Source: Streptomyces griseocarneus (lineage in GTDB: Bacteria; Actinomycetota; Actinomycetes; Streptomycetales; Streptomycetaceae). Taken from it: DNA of 64,000 nucleotides. The position numbers and the translations under genes are program-made. The DNA lies in contig NZ_BNBL01000019.1 in NCBI RefSeq assembly GCF_014655595.1, positions 1-64,000 on the forward strand. Reading direction: 5' to 3'. Below the pieces are notes generated by a model, which saw only the letters and a program-made list of their open reading frames with translations, did not search any database and was not told the origin of the DNA. Shown one piece after another: positions 23,829 through 33,884 of this stretch. The first letter of the stretch is position 1; each line of letters begins with the position of its first letter.

Positions 23829-26588
23829 GTGAGGTCGGTGGAGGACCGGCTGGTGGTGGTGCTGGCGGCGCAGCAGGGGAGCGGCGTGCTCCTCACCCCG
23901 AATCTCATCCTCACCAGCTGCCACATCTTCGACTTCAGCGGCAGTGCGGTGGCCGAGGCGGCCGCGCCGGGCGGCGCGGGCACGGTGAGCTGCGAAGTCC
24001 TGTGGGCCGGCCACCCCGACCGCTGCGACGCCGCGCTCCTGCGGGCCCGGCGCGACCTGGTCCCCGCCGAACGCCTGCCACCCCTGCGCTGGGGCACCCT
24101 CGCCGCCGACCAGCCGGTGGCCGACTGCCAGATCCTCGGCTTCCCGCAGGTGCAGCGATACCGGGGCAACGAGCTGGAGGCCGCACAGATCCTCGGCACG
24201 CTGACACCCCTGTCCGGGCGGATGCGCGGCAGATACGTCCTGCACAGCGACCACCACCCGCCCGGGGCCTACTCCGAGGGATCCCCCTGGGCGGGCCTGT
24301 CCGGCGGCCCGCTCTTCGCCGGGCCGGTGCTGCTGGGGATCGCCACCGAGGACCCGCAGGGCTGGGAACACTCGGCCGTCGACGCGGTACCGGTTTCCCG
24401 CATCCTCGCCGAGGGCCTGAGCGAGGTGCTGAAGCAGTACTGGCCGGCCGCCCCGGCCCTCGAGGAGCTCAGCGGCCCCGACCCCCGGGACCTCGCCCAC
24501 GAGGAGCAGTACGCGAAGGCCGTCAAGGCCCGCTACAGCCGCATGGAGGTCTTCGGGCTCGACGACCTGGGGACGAACGAGAACAGCTGGGACCTGGACA
24601 CCGCGTACCTGAGCCTGGAGGCGCGGAAGACGGGTCCGGAGACGTCCCTCCGGCCGGAGCGGCAGCGCATCGAGGATCTCCTCGGCTCGCGCCCCCGAAC
24701 GGTCCTGCGCGGCGAGGCCGGCGCGGGCAAGACCACGCTGGTGTGGTGGCTGGCCTCCCATGCCGTCTGCCGCACCATGCCCAGGAAGCTGAGCGAGCTC
24801 GACGGCCTGATCCCCTTCGTGATCCCCATGCGCAGCCTCGCCGCCCAGGGCATCACCAGCCCCACGCCCGCCCAGCTCCCGACCATCGCGCAGCTGCCCG
24901 TGGACGACCCGCCGACGGGCTGGGCGGGCCGGGTCCTGGCGGCGGGCCGCGGGCTCCTGCTGGTCGACGGCCTGGACGAGCTGCCCCAGGCCGACCGCGC
25001 CCCGGCCCGGCAATGGCTCGCCCAGCTCCTGCGGATGTACCCCGGGACCCGCTGCCTCGTCACCGTGCGCCCGCTGGCCGTCGAACAGGCCTGGCTGGAG
25101 TCGGAGGGCTTCGAGGAGCTGCAGCTCCTGCCCATGAGCGACGCCGACATCCAGGCGTTCGTCACCGCCTGGCACAAGGCCGCGCGGCTCGAATGCCGCG
25201 TCTTCGCCGACGAGCTGCGGGCAGGGCAGGAGCGCGAACGCCTCACCGCCCTGGAGCGCGACCTCCGCTCGGAGTTCCAGCGCAGCGCCGGCCTTCGCGA
25301 CCTCGCCCGCACCCCGCTGCTGTGCGCGGTCATCTGCGCCCTGCACCGCCGCCGCAGCGGCCTGCTCCCCCGCACCCGCTGGCAGCTCTACCAGGCCGCC
25401 CTGTCGATGCTGCTCGGCAACCGCGACGCCTACCGCCGCGTGGGCACCCCCGAAGGCGTCGAGCTGACCGTCGACGACAGCCGCCAGCTCCTCCAGCACA
25501 TCGCGGCCTGGCTGGTACGCAACAACCGCGCCGAGCTCTCCCACACGCAGGCGGTGCGCCAGCTGGAATCGGCCATGAAGGGCCTGCGGCACGTACGGGA
25601 GCAGGGCACGGCGGAACAGGTCCTCACGCACCTGCTCAACCGCAGCGGCCTGCTGCAGGAGCGCACGACGAATTCCCTCCAGTTCATCCACCGCACCTTC
25701 CAGGACTATCTGGCGGCCAAGGAATTCCAGGAGAGCGACTCACTGGACGAGCTGCTGAGCCACGCGGCGGACGAGCAGTGGCAGGACGTCATCCGGCTGG
25801 TCGTCGGGCACTGCGGGCGCAGCGAGGTCCGGGGGGTCATCGACGGCCTGATCGCGGCCGGCGACGCGGCAGCACCGGACCGTGCGTCGCAATGGCGGCT
25901 GCGCAGCCTCGCGGCCGGGTGCGCGATCGCGGCGACCTACCTGGGGGACGCACAGCGGGAGGCGGTGTGGAAGGGGATCAGGGCACTGGGTCCCCCACTC
26001 GATCCGGGCGAAGTCATACACCTGTCCTCGCTGGGGCCCGATGTCCTGCCACACCTACCGGATATGGAGAAGCTGGACCTCCCTATTGCCACGATGATCA
26101 TGGTTGTCCTGGCGCATCAGGGACGTGCGGCGTTTCCCTGCCTGAAGAGGTACGGGCAGCACGAATCCCCCGAGATCCGCGCCAGGGTCGTCGCAGTGTG
26201 GACCAGCATGGAGCTCCAAGCTTTCGCAAAAGAAGTCCTCGCTACCATGAGGCTGGACGACCTCACCCTCTACATCACAGAGGCTGGGCAACTTCGCGTA
26301 CTGGGTGGCCTCGAGCCTCTCAATACACATCTCGCTTTGGACGTGGGCGTTATTGCCGGGCTCGACAGCGTGCCGCCGCTGAAACATTACGGATCTGCCA
26401 GCGTCTTCCTCCACGAGGACTGCACGATTGACGCGGCGTTCTTCCGGGCCTTCCCCGACCTTTGCCGCCTCGAGCTTCAGGCGCTGGATCCCTGCAAGGT
26501 CACGGTGACCTCTGCCACCTGCCTCACCGCCCTGGATGTGCAGGTCCGTGGCGACCTTGAGCTGACCGTCTCGGACGGCAACCTCTGA
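23829..26588 (+). CDS. Trypsin-like protease fused to NACHT NTPase (bacterial NLR-type protein)
   Basis: 919 residues from a GTG. Residues 1-200 are a trypsin-like serine protease with candidate triad H32 (LTSCHIF), D67 (RCDAALL) and S158 (GLSGGP). A linker follows. The NACHT NTPase spans about 285-650: Walker A GEAGAGKTT (295-303), Walker B with the NACHT-type LLLVDGLDEL (376-385), the LARTPLLCAVI segment and HRTFQDYLAAKEF (621-633). Residues about 650-919 look helical and then leucine-rich (LCRLELQALDPCK... CLTALDVQV), a likely sensor. From about 26060 GC falls sharply. The design is effector-NTPase-sensor, as in NLR immune receptors: sensing should trigger oligomerisation and protease activation. 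The target and trigger are unknown. Confidence 0.9.
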   Translation: MRSVEDRLVVVLAAQQGSGVLLTPNLILTSCHIFDFSGSAVAEAAAPGGAGTVSCEVLWAGHPDRCDAALLRARRDLVPAERLPPLRWGTLAADQPVADCQILGFPQVQRYRGNELEAAQILGTLTPLSGRMRGRYVLHSDHHPPGAYSEGSPWAGLSGGPLFAGPVLLGIATEDPQGWEHSAVDAVPVSRILAEGLSEVLKQYWPAAPALEELSGPDPRDLAHEEQYAKAVKARYSRMEVFGLDDLGTNENSWDLDTAYLSLEARKTGPETSLRPERQRIEDLLGSRPRTVLRGEAGAGKTTLVWWLASHAVCRTMPRKLSELDGLIPFVIPMRSLAAQGITSPTPAQLPTIAQLPVDDPPTGWAGRVLAAGRGLLLVDGLDELPQADRAPARQWLAQLLRMYPGTRCLVTVRPLAVEQAWLESEGFEELQLLPMSDADIQAFVTAWHKAARLECRVFADELRAGQERERLTALERDLRSEFQRSAGLRDLARTPLLCAVICALHRRRSGLLPRTRWQLYQAALSMLLGNRDAYRRVGTPEGVELTVDDSRQLLQHIAAWLVRNNRAELSHTQAVRQLESAMKGLRHVREQGTAEQVLTHLLNRSGLLQERTTNSLQFIHRTFQDYLAAKEFQESDSLDELLSHAADEQWQDVIRLVVGHCGRSEVRGVIDGLIAAGDAAAPDRASQWRLRSLAAGCAIAATYLGDAQREAVWKGIRALGPPLDPGEVIHLSSLGPDVLPHLPDMEKLDLPIATMIMVVLAHQGRAAFPCLKRYGQHESPEIRARVVAVWTSMELQAFAKEVLATMRLDDLTLYITEAGQLRVLGGLEPLNTHLALDVGVIAGLDSVPPLKHYGSASVFLHEDCTIDAAFFRAFPDLCRLELQALDPCKVTVTSATCLTALDVQVRGDLELTVSDGNL

Positions 26589-26599
26589 GCCCAAAGAAA

Positions 26600-26637
26600 T
26601 CGGCCCCGGAACCGTGTTTCCACGGTCCCGGGGCCGA
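26600..26637. terminator. Bidirectional terminator between the NACHT gene and clpC
   Basis: TCGGCCCCGGAACCGTG (26600-26616) and CACGGTCCCGGGGCCGA (26621-26637) form a 17-bp stem with one A-C mismatch and a TTTC loop. It closes the accessory island on the right and also serves the convergent clpC. Confidence 0.88.
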
Positions 26638-26654
26638 CCCCACTCACTTATCCG

Positions 26655-29180
<2,526 letters not shown>

Positions 29181-29241
29181 CGTTAATCGCTCCTCAGAGC
29201 GGTCAGGCAGTTAGGGGTCGGTCCCCTCCCTGTCCTTCCGC

Positions 29242-29270
29242 ATGCTAGTCCCGCTGGGCGGGACAGCTCA
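29242..29270 (-). promoter_or_regulatory. Candidate clpC promoter with operator in the spacer
   Basis: On the minus strand, TAGCAT (29247-29242) is a -10-like hexamer. The 17 bases directly upstream are the palindrome GTCCCGCTGGGCGGGAC (29248-29264, 7-bp arms), and the hexamer before it is TGAGCT. The palindrome therefore fills the exact -35/-10 spacer. The transcript would have a leader of about 55 bases. Streptomyces clpC-type genes are controlled by ClgR; the arms here have a 3-base rather than longer centre, so I do not name the regulator. Confidence 0.5.
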
Positions 29271-29681
29271 TTCCAACTGCCGACACCCGTCCGGATCACC
29301 CCCGCGCCGGCGGGGAAACCTGCTGCCGAACAGCCGACATCTCCTCCAACCCGATGGTGGGAGACGATGTTCCCGCAGGCCAGGCATATACGCCCACCAC
29401 CACTACGCCCATGGCGAACGCCCGGCCGGGCCGACACGCCCGTCCACGGCCCCGCCGCCACCCCTGATGACGCGGTCCGGGCCCCGTTGTACAGCCTCTT
29501 CCCACGGGGAATGTCTTACCCGTGGGGACTGACACTCCATGCGGCGCGGGGCTTTCCCATCCGCTACGGGCGAACACCCTCGCGCCATCCGGAGCGCCTG
29601 TGCGCCCCTGTCCTCTTATACGGAGCGTGCCCAACTATCCACCCAGCGTAACCTCTTGGGCTTTCCACAGTTGCACCGTTC
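29271..29681. other. Long intergenic region upstream of clpC
   Basis: About 400 bases without a convincing gene. It contains an inverted repeat CCCACGGG (29501-29508) / CCCGTGGG (29519-29526) with a 10-base loop, which could be a distal operator. The rightward gene at 29682 must be promoted from here; its ATG has no clear ribosome site. Confidence 0.5.
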
Positions 29682-30452
29682 ATGACGGTAGCCCTCCCGC
29701 GCCCGTGCCGCCCCCCGGACGACCCGCACGCGCCGCCGCCCGCGGGCCCACCTGCGGTTTCCGCCGCGGACGCGGCGTCACCCGAGGATCCGCGCAGTCG
29801 GCGGAGATGGCGCCAGTGGTACGAGTGCGTCCTGGGCTGGCCCACCTGGCCGGCCGAGGGCGGCCGGCCCCTGGAGCTGATCACAGGAGTCCGCTTCGAC
29901 GCGCTGGGAATGCCCGCCGAGGCCGGGTTCGCCGTGCTCGGCCGGGTGCCGGCCACAGGGCCGGTGGCGCTGGACGGGCGGGCCCGGAGGATGTGGTTCC
30001 TGACCGCCGTCGGCAGCGCCGACGAGCTGCCGGGGCTGCTCGCCTGGCTGGAATGGGGCGGGATCGCCCTGGAGCTGTCCGTGCTGGGCCCGGGAGGCCG
30101 GCTGGTCGCTCCGGAGCCCTCAGGGGTCCGTCGCGCGCTCAGGGGGCCGTACGGGCCCGGGAACGCCGTGGAGGCCGTATGGGTGCGGCCCCCCGATCCC
30201 GGGGGCGCGGTGGAGCCGACGCTGCCGGTGGCCGGCCTCGGGGGCGACGGCGGCGCCCCCGATCTCGTACGGCTCGTGAGCGCGGCGGCCACGGAGTGCC
30301 ACCGGAACCGGCTGCTGCGCGCCGCTCGGGCGCGCAGGGACCAGCCGCCGGACCGGCCCGCGGGGCCGGGTGATCCGGACGATCAGGCGTTGGCCTTCTC
30401 GTACGCCTCACGGATCTCGGCGGGCACACGGCCACGGTCGTTGACGTTGTAG
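29682..30452 (+). CDS. Hypothetical protein, possibly related to primase-polymerase-like proteins
   Basis: 256 residues. The first 40 residues are Pro/Ala-rich. The middle (GWPTWPAEGGRPLELITGVRFDALGMPAEAGFAVLGR, then RMWFLTAVGSADELPGLLAWLEWGGIALELSVLG) resembles short Streptomyces proteins annotated as bifunctional primase/polymerase-like; I see no catalytic acidic pair and give this only as a hint. The 3' end overlaps the convergent lsr2 gene by about 70 bases. The true stop could be questioned because of that overlap, but no earlier in-frame stop exists. Confidence 0.6.
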   Translation: MTVALPRPCRPPDDPHAPPPAGPPAVSAADAASPEDPRSRRRWRQWYECVLGWPTWPAEGGRPLELITGVRFDALGMPAEAGFAVLGRVPATGPVALDGRARRMWFLTAVGSADELPGLLAWLEWGGIALELSVLGPGGRLVAPEPSGVRRALRGPYGPGNAVEAVWVRPPDPGGAVEPTLPVAGLGGDGGAPDLVRLVSAAATECHRNRLLRAARARRDQPPDRPAGPGDPDDQALAFSYASRISAGTRPRSLTL

Positions 30453-30724
30453 CCGTTCTCCTTGGCCCAGGCGCGAATCTTCGCGGTGTCCGGGCTGCCG
30501 GCGGCGGTGGCACCGGCGCGGGCCTTGCCGCGGGCGCCGGCCGTGCGGCCACCGGTACGACGGGCCGCCTTGACGTAGTCCGCGAGCGCCTCACGCAGCT
30601 TGTCCGCGTTGTCGGTGGTGAGGTCGATCTCGTAGGACTTGCCGTCCAGGGCGAACGTCACGGTCTCGTCGGCCTCGCCGCCGTTGAGGTCGTCGACAAG
30701 AAGGACCTGAACCTTCTGCGCCAC
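30383..30724 (-). CDS. lsr2: Lsr2 nucleoid-associated protein (H-NS-like silencer)
   Basis: 113 residues from a GTG with GAAAGGAA upstream. Lsr2 coats AT-rich DNA and silences foreign and specialised-metabolite genes. The N-terminal dimerisation part (QKVQVLLVDDLNGGEADETVTFALDGKSYEIDL) and the C-terminal DNA-binding part with the NDRGRVPAEIREAY hook (RGR contacts the minor groove) are typical. A Gly/Ala/Lys linker joins them. The upstream 160 bases are comparatively AT-rich, a possible site for autoregulation. The 3' end overlaps the convergent hypothetical gene. Confidence 0.96.
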   Translation of the reverse strand: MAQKVQVLLVDDLNGGEADETVTFALDGKSYEIDLTTDNADKLREALADYVKAARRTGGRTAGARGKARAGATAAGSPDTAKIRAWAKENGYNVNDRGRVPAEIREAYEKANA

Positions 30725-30888
30725 GGGGGATTCCTTTCATCAGCGTAAAAGGGATTACGGAGGAATAGCAAACCGCCTTTCTCGGAAAAACACAAACCCC
30801 CCGGGAAGGTTCAGCCCGCCTTCGGCGTGGGAACGATGGCTTCCGGGCCCGCACGATAGGGGCGCGATTCGGACATAGAGACCGCGCT

Positions 30889-31407
30889 TCACAGATGCAG
30901 AAGCATCCGGCTGTTGCCAAGGGTGTTCGGCTTCACTCGTTCGAGACCCAGGAACTCGGCAACGCCCTCGTCATAGGAACGCAGCAGCTCGCTGTACACA
31001 TCACCGTCCACCGGGGTCTCACCGATCTCGACGAAGCCGTGCTTCGCGAAGAAGTCGACTTCGAAGGTGAGGCAGAAAATGCGCCGCACTCCCAGCCAGC
31101 CAGCCGTGCGCAGCAGCTTGTCCAGTAGCAGGTGGCCGACTCCGCCGCCGCGGACATCCGGGTCGACGGCGAGAGTGCGTACCTCCGCGAGGTCTTCCCA
31201 CATCACGTGGAGCGCGCCGCACCCGATGACCGTACCGTCCTCGTCCCGCTCCGCGACCCAGAACTCCTGGATGTCCTCGTAAAGCGTCACCGTGGCTTTG
31301 TCGAGCAGGATGCGGTCGCGCACGTAGCTGTTGAGGAGGCGGCGCAGCGCGGGTACATCGCTGGTGCGGGCCCTGCGGACGGTGACGACTTTAGTGAGAG
31401 CGGGCAT
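30889..31407 (-). CDS. argA: Amino-acid N-acetyltransferase (ArgA-type GNAT)
   Basis: 172 residues. A single GNAT domain with the acetyl-CoA loop VDPDVRGGGVGHLLLDKLL and late motif FCLTFEVDFFAKHGFVEIGE, matching short N-acetylglutamate synthases that start arginine synthesis in bacteria lacking the long ArgA. The reaction is acetyl-CoA plus glutamate to N-acetylglutamate. It lies nine bases after the BlaI-family gene, so the two are likely co-transcribed, an odd pairing. Confidence 0.85.
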   Translation of the reverse strand: MPALTKVVTVRRARTSDVPALRRLLNSYVRDRILLDKATVTLYEDIQEFWVAERDEDGTVIGCGALHVMWEDLAEVRTLAVDPDVRGGGVGHLLLDKLLRTAGWLGVRRIFCLTFEVDFFAKHGFVEIGETPVDGDVYSELLRSYDEGVAEFLGLERVKPNTLGNSRMLLHL

Positions 31408-31416
31408 GTCCGGACG

Positions 31417-31812
31417 CTATCGTCCCGGGGTCCCGGGAGCCTCGTCGGGCCCGTCGAGTTGGGCGACCCGGATCGCGTCGCGGAGGGCTTCGCGTTGTTC
31501 GGCCGACATCATGCCGAAGAAGGCGACGAGAGCGGCGGCGGGGTTGTCGCTGAGGGACCAGGCTTCGTTCATCAGTGCGGCCGAGTAGGCGGCCCGGTTG
31601 GAGACCGCTTCATATCGATAGGCGCGGCCTTCGGCTTCCCGCCGCAGCCAGCCCTTCTGATACAGGTTGTCCATTACGGTCATCACGGTGGTGTAGGCGA
31701 TGGACCGTTCCTGCTGAAGGTCTTCCAGCACTTCCCGAACAGTGACCGGTCGGTTCCACTCCCACACGCGCGTCATCACGGCGTCTTCCAGATCACCCAG
31801 GCGTCGAACCAC
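31417..31812 (-). CDS. BlaI/MecI/CopY-family repressor
   Basis: 131 residues from a GTG. The winged helix is typical: LGDLEDAVMTRVWEWNRPVTVREVLEDLQQERSIAYTTVMTVMDNLYQKGWLRRE, followed by the dimerisation helix region (PAAALVAFFGMMSAEQREAL). No BlaR-type sensor protease is nearby. The gene precedes argA in the same direction. No ribosome site is visible; a TATTAT hexamer ends six bases before the GTG, so the mRNA is probably leaderless. Confidence 0.92.
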   Translation of the reverse strand: MVRRLGDLEDAVMTRVWEWNRPVTVREVLEDLQQERSIAYTTVMTVMDNLYQKGWLRREAEGRAYRYEAVSNRAAYSAALMNEAWSLSDNPAAALVAFFGMMSAEQREALRDAIRVAQLDGPDEAPGTPGR

Positions 31813-31824
31813 ACGCGAATAATA
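31813..31824 (-). promoter_or_regulatory. -10 element of a leaderless promoter for the BlaI-family gene
   Basis: TATTAT on the minus strand (31824-31819) followed by TCGCGT and the GTG start. With initiation about seven bases after the -10, transcription would start at the GTG itself. No clear -35 is seen. Confidence 0.5.
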
Positions 31825-31873
31825 GTGGGAGATGTCTCGAATGCCGGTTTATCGGGGCGGCAATCCCCCGACT

Positions 31874-31919
31874 AAAAAAGGGCGCACGGTCCGAGAATTC
31901 GGTCTCGGTGCGTACGCCC
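31874..31919 (-). terminator. Intrinsic terminator with T6 tract
   Basis: On the minus strand a bulged hairpin (arms rich in CGCACCGAGA / TCTCGG...GTGCG, 31880-31919) is followed by TTTTTT (31879-31874). It lies just after the 59-residue gene ending at 31945; a second small hairpin CGGGAC/GTCCCG is at 31925-31940. A T-run this long is uncommon in such GC-rich DNA. Confidence 0.8.
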
Positions 31920-31944
31920 CGGTGCGGGACGGTCGTCCCGTGCC

Positions 31945-32124
31945 TCAGGCCGTGGTGCCCTTGGAAGCCTGCCGGGCGGACTCGGCGCGGGCCAGCGCGG
32001 CGTCGACAATGGCGTCTTCCTTGGCCTTGTTCGCACCGCCCTGGCTCTTGATGATCGTCACAACCAGCGCGGTGAAAGCCACCGCCATCACCACGGGCGG
32101 GACCAACGCGGCGACATAATCCAT
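31945..32124 (-). CDS. Small single-span membrane protein (59 residues)
   Basis: Translation begins MDYVAALVPPVVMAVAFTAL and continues with VVTIIKSQGGANKAKEDAIV, then DAALARAESARQASKGTTA. One membrane span (about 5-25) is followed by a charged helical tail. The ATG is preceded by a perfect AAGGAG at eight to nine bases. An intrinsic terminator follows. These features support a real short gene. The function is unknown. Confidence 0.8.
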   Translation of the reverse strand: MDYVAALVPPVVMAVAFTALVVTIIKSQGGANKAKEDAIVDAALARAESARQASKGTTA

Positions 32125-32305
32125 GGCCGTCGGCTCCTTCTGGATCGGGGTCTGCGCATGCGCATGCTGAGCGACGCGTCCAGATTACGCGCCCGCCCCG
32201 CGCGCCGGAGCGGCCGGGTGGGGCCGGGGCGAACGGGGCGAGTCGGACGGGGACGGGGTCCGGCAATACGTACCGGCCGGTCGGTCAGACAGTGGTCCGG
32301 GGGCG

Positions 32306-33046
32306 TCAGGCGGGGCGGGCCGTCGGCAGGGCGAGGACCGTCGGCGGAGTGGGCTTGCGGCGCGGCGGGAACACCTCGCCGGGCGTCGGGATGGGCCGGC
32401 CCGGCTGCGACGGCCTGGGCGCCGAGGGGGGAGCGGCCGGCGGCGGGGTCGCCGCGGGCCTGTTCGGCGGCGCGGGGCTCTCCCCCGGCTTGGGGCCGGG
32501 CCTCGGCTGCGGTTCGGCCGCGTGCGGGGCCGAACCGCCGGGCAGCGCGCGCAGGCGGCCGCCCGCGGGCTGCGGCCGGGCACCCGGCACGGCGGGCGCC
32601 GTGCGGGCCGCGAGCCGGGCCCGTACCGCCCGCTCGGCGAGCCGCTCGCAGCGCAGCAGCAGGGCCCTGCGACGGGCGGCCTCGGCCTCGCCGGAGGGGG
32701 CCGCGCACAGGGAGCGCAGGGCGGCGAGGTCCTCGGGGCCGGGCCCGTAGCCGTCCGCGAGGGCGTCCTGGAGCCGCCGCGCGTAGCCGGGCGCGGCGCC
32801 CGGCAGGGCGTCGCGGTAGCGGGCGAGGTCGGCGAGGAGGAAGTCGCGCAGCCGGGCGCCTTCGCTCGCGGCCTCGGTCATGGCCTCCGTGAGCCGGAGG
32901 CAGTCGCGCACCTCCGCGTCCCGCTCGGGGCCGGGGCGGGCAGGGACGCAGTGGGGGCGGAGTGCGATGTCGAGGGCACGGCGCAGCACGCGCAGCTCGT
33001 CCGCGCTGAACGCCATGCCGCCGCGGGTTCCATAGGGCGTGGGCAT
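32306..33046 (-). CDS. Hypothetical protein with helical N-terminus and Pro-rich tail
   Basis: 246 residues. Residues about 12-130 look helical and charged (FSADELRVLRRALDIALRP, LRDFLLADLARYRDALPGAAPGYARRLQDALADG); from about 150 the chain is Pro/Ala/Arg-rich and likely disordered. No known domain recognised. A second ATG at 33016 (MAFSADELRV) may be the true start, since the conserved-looking part begins there. It stands alone between the small membrane protein and a secreted protein gene. Confidence 0.65.
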   Translation of the reverse strand: MPTPYGTRGGMAFSADELRVLRRALDIALRPHCVPARPGPERDAEVRDCLRLTEAMTEAASEGARLRDFLLADLARYRDALPGAAPGYARRLQDALADGYGPGPEDLAALRSLCAAPSGEAEAARRRALLLRCERLAERAVRARLAARTAPAVPGARPQPAGGRLRALPGGSAPHAAEPQPRPGPKPGESPAPPNRPAATPPPAAPPSAPRPSQPGRPIPTPGEVFPPRRKPTPPTVLALPTARPA

Positions 33047-33158
33047 GGGCCGACTTTAAGTGCTAAGCGGACAAAATTCGCTTAGCACACGATCTTGGGC
33101 GTGGCACGCCGGGATGTGGCACGCCGGGATGACGCCGGGGACGCGGCCGCCCGCGGGC

Positions 33159-33761
33159 TCAGGGCTCCCGGCGGCGGGCGGCGCCCAGGGCGATGGCGCC
33201 GGCCGAGAGCGCGGTCCCGGACGTGGCGGCGATCAGCAGGGTGCCGGAGGCGACCCGGCCCCCGGTCGCGCGGTACGGCGTACCGGAATCCTTCACGTCG
33301 ACGAGGATCGGCGCGGAGTCGTTGCCGGGATCCGCGTCCGGGTCGGGTTCCTCGTCGCGGTCGACCACCCGGACCCAGCCCTCGGCGCCGTCGATCTTCT
33401 CGTCGATGCGGACCTGGAAGCTCAGCGTCTCCAGGTCGTCCGCGGGGAAATCCGCGCCGAGGGCGCAGAGGTACGTGCGGGCGTTCCCCTCGCCCGGCGT
33501 GCAGGCGGCCGCCGAGACGATCGTGGTGCCCTCGGGTGCCGTGACCTCGTACGCCCGGTCCGCCAGCGCCCGGCCGGGGCCCGCCTTGCGCACGCCCAGC
33601 TCGACGTCGACCGTCTCGCCCACGCGGCCGGTGACCGGGTGGGCGACGGCCTGGTAGTCGGCGCGGGCAGTCGCCGTCCCGGCCGCCTCGGCGGCGGTCG
33701 GGGCCAGGCCGGCCGCCGCCACGAGGGCGGCCGCCGCCACCAGTCGCAGTGATCGCTTCAC
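33159..33761 (-). CDS. Secreted protein with C-terminal membrane anchor
   Basis: 200 residues from the GTG that begins VKRSLRLVAAAALVAAAGLAPTAAEA, a clear signal peptide with AEA-AG cleavage pattern. The frame is open upstream to 33845, but those residues would bury the signal. The mature part has a beta-sandwich look (VGETVDVELGVRKAGPGRALADRAYEVTAPEGTTIVSAAACTPGEG) and two cysteines. A hydrophobic segment (LLIAATSGTALSAGAIALGAA) and RRREP tail end the protein, so it is anchored with the bulk outside. The function is unknown. Confidence 0.75.
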   Translation of the reverse strand: MKRSLRLVAAAALVAAAGLAPTAAEAAGTATARADYQAVAHPVTGRVGETVDVELGVRKAGPGRALADRAYEVTAPEGTTIVSAAACTPGEGNARTYLCALGADFPADDLETLSFQVRIDEKIDGAEGWVRVVDRDEEPDPDADPGNDSAPILVDVKDSGTPYRATGGRVASGTLLIAATSGTALSAGAIALGAARRREP

Positions 33762-33884
33762 GCTGCCCACGCCCCAGCCCATCCGGTGCCCTGATCCGCT
33801 CTGACAGCAGTCAGGACAGTCCTGGGCGCCGGTTGGTTGCCTCAAGGGGGCGGCGGGCGGGCGCGGGTGAGGTGTTTTCAGACC

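Noticed and set aside
23829-26588. Degenerate trypsin domain in the NACHT protein
   Set aside because: His, Asp and Ser motifs (TSCH, CDAALL, GLSGGP) are all present, so I treat the protease as active.
29242-29532. 96-residue rightward ORF upstream of clpC
   Set aside because: No ribosome site or domain pattern, and it covers the clpC promoter palindrome.
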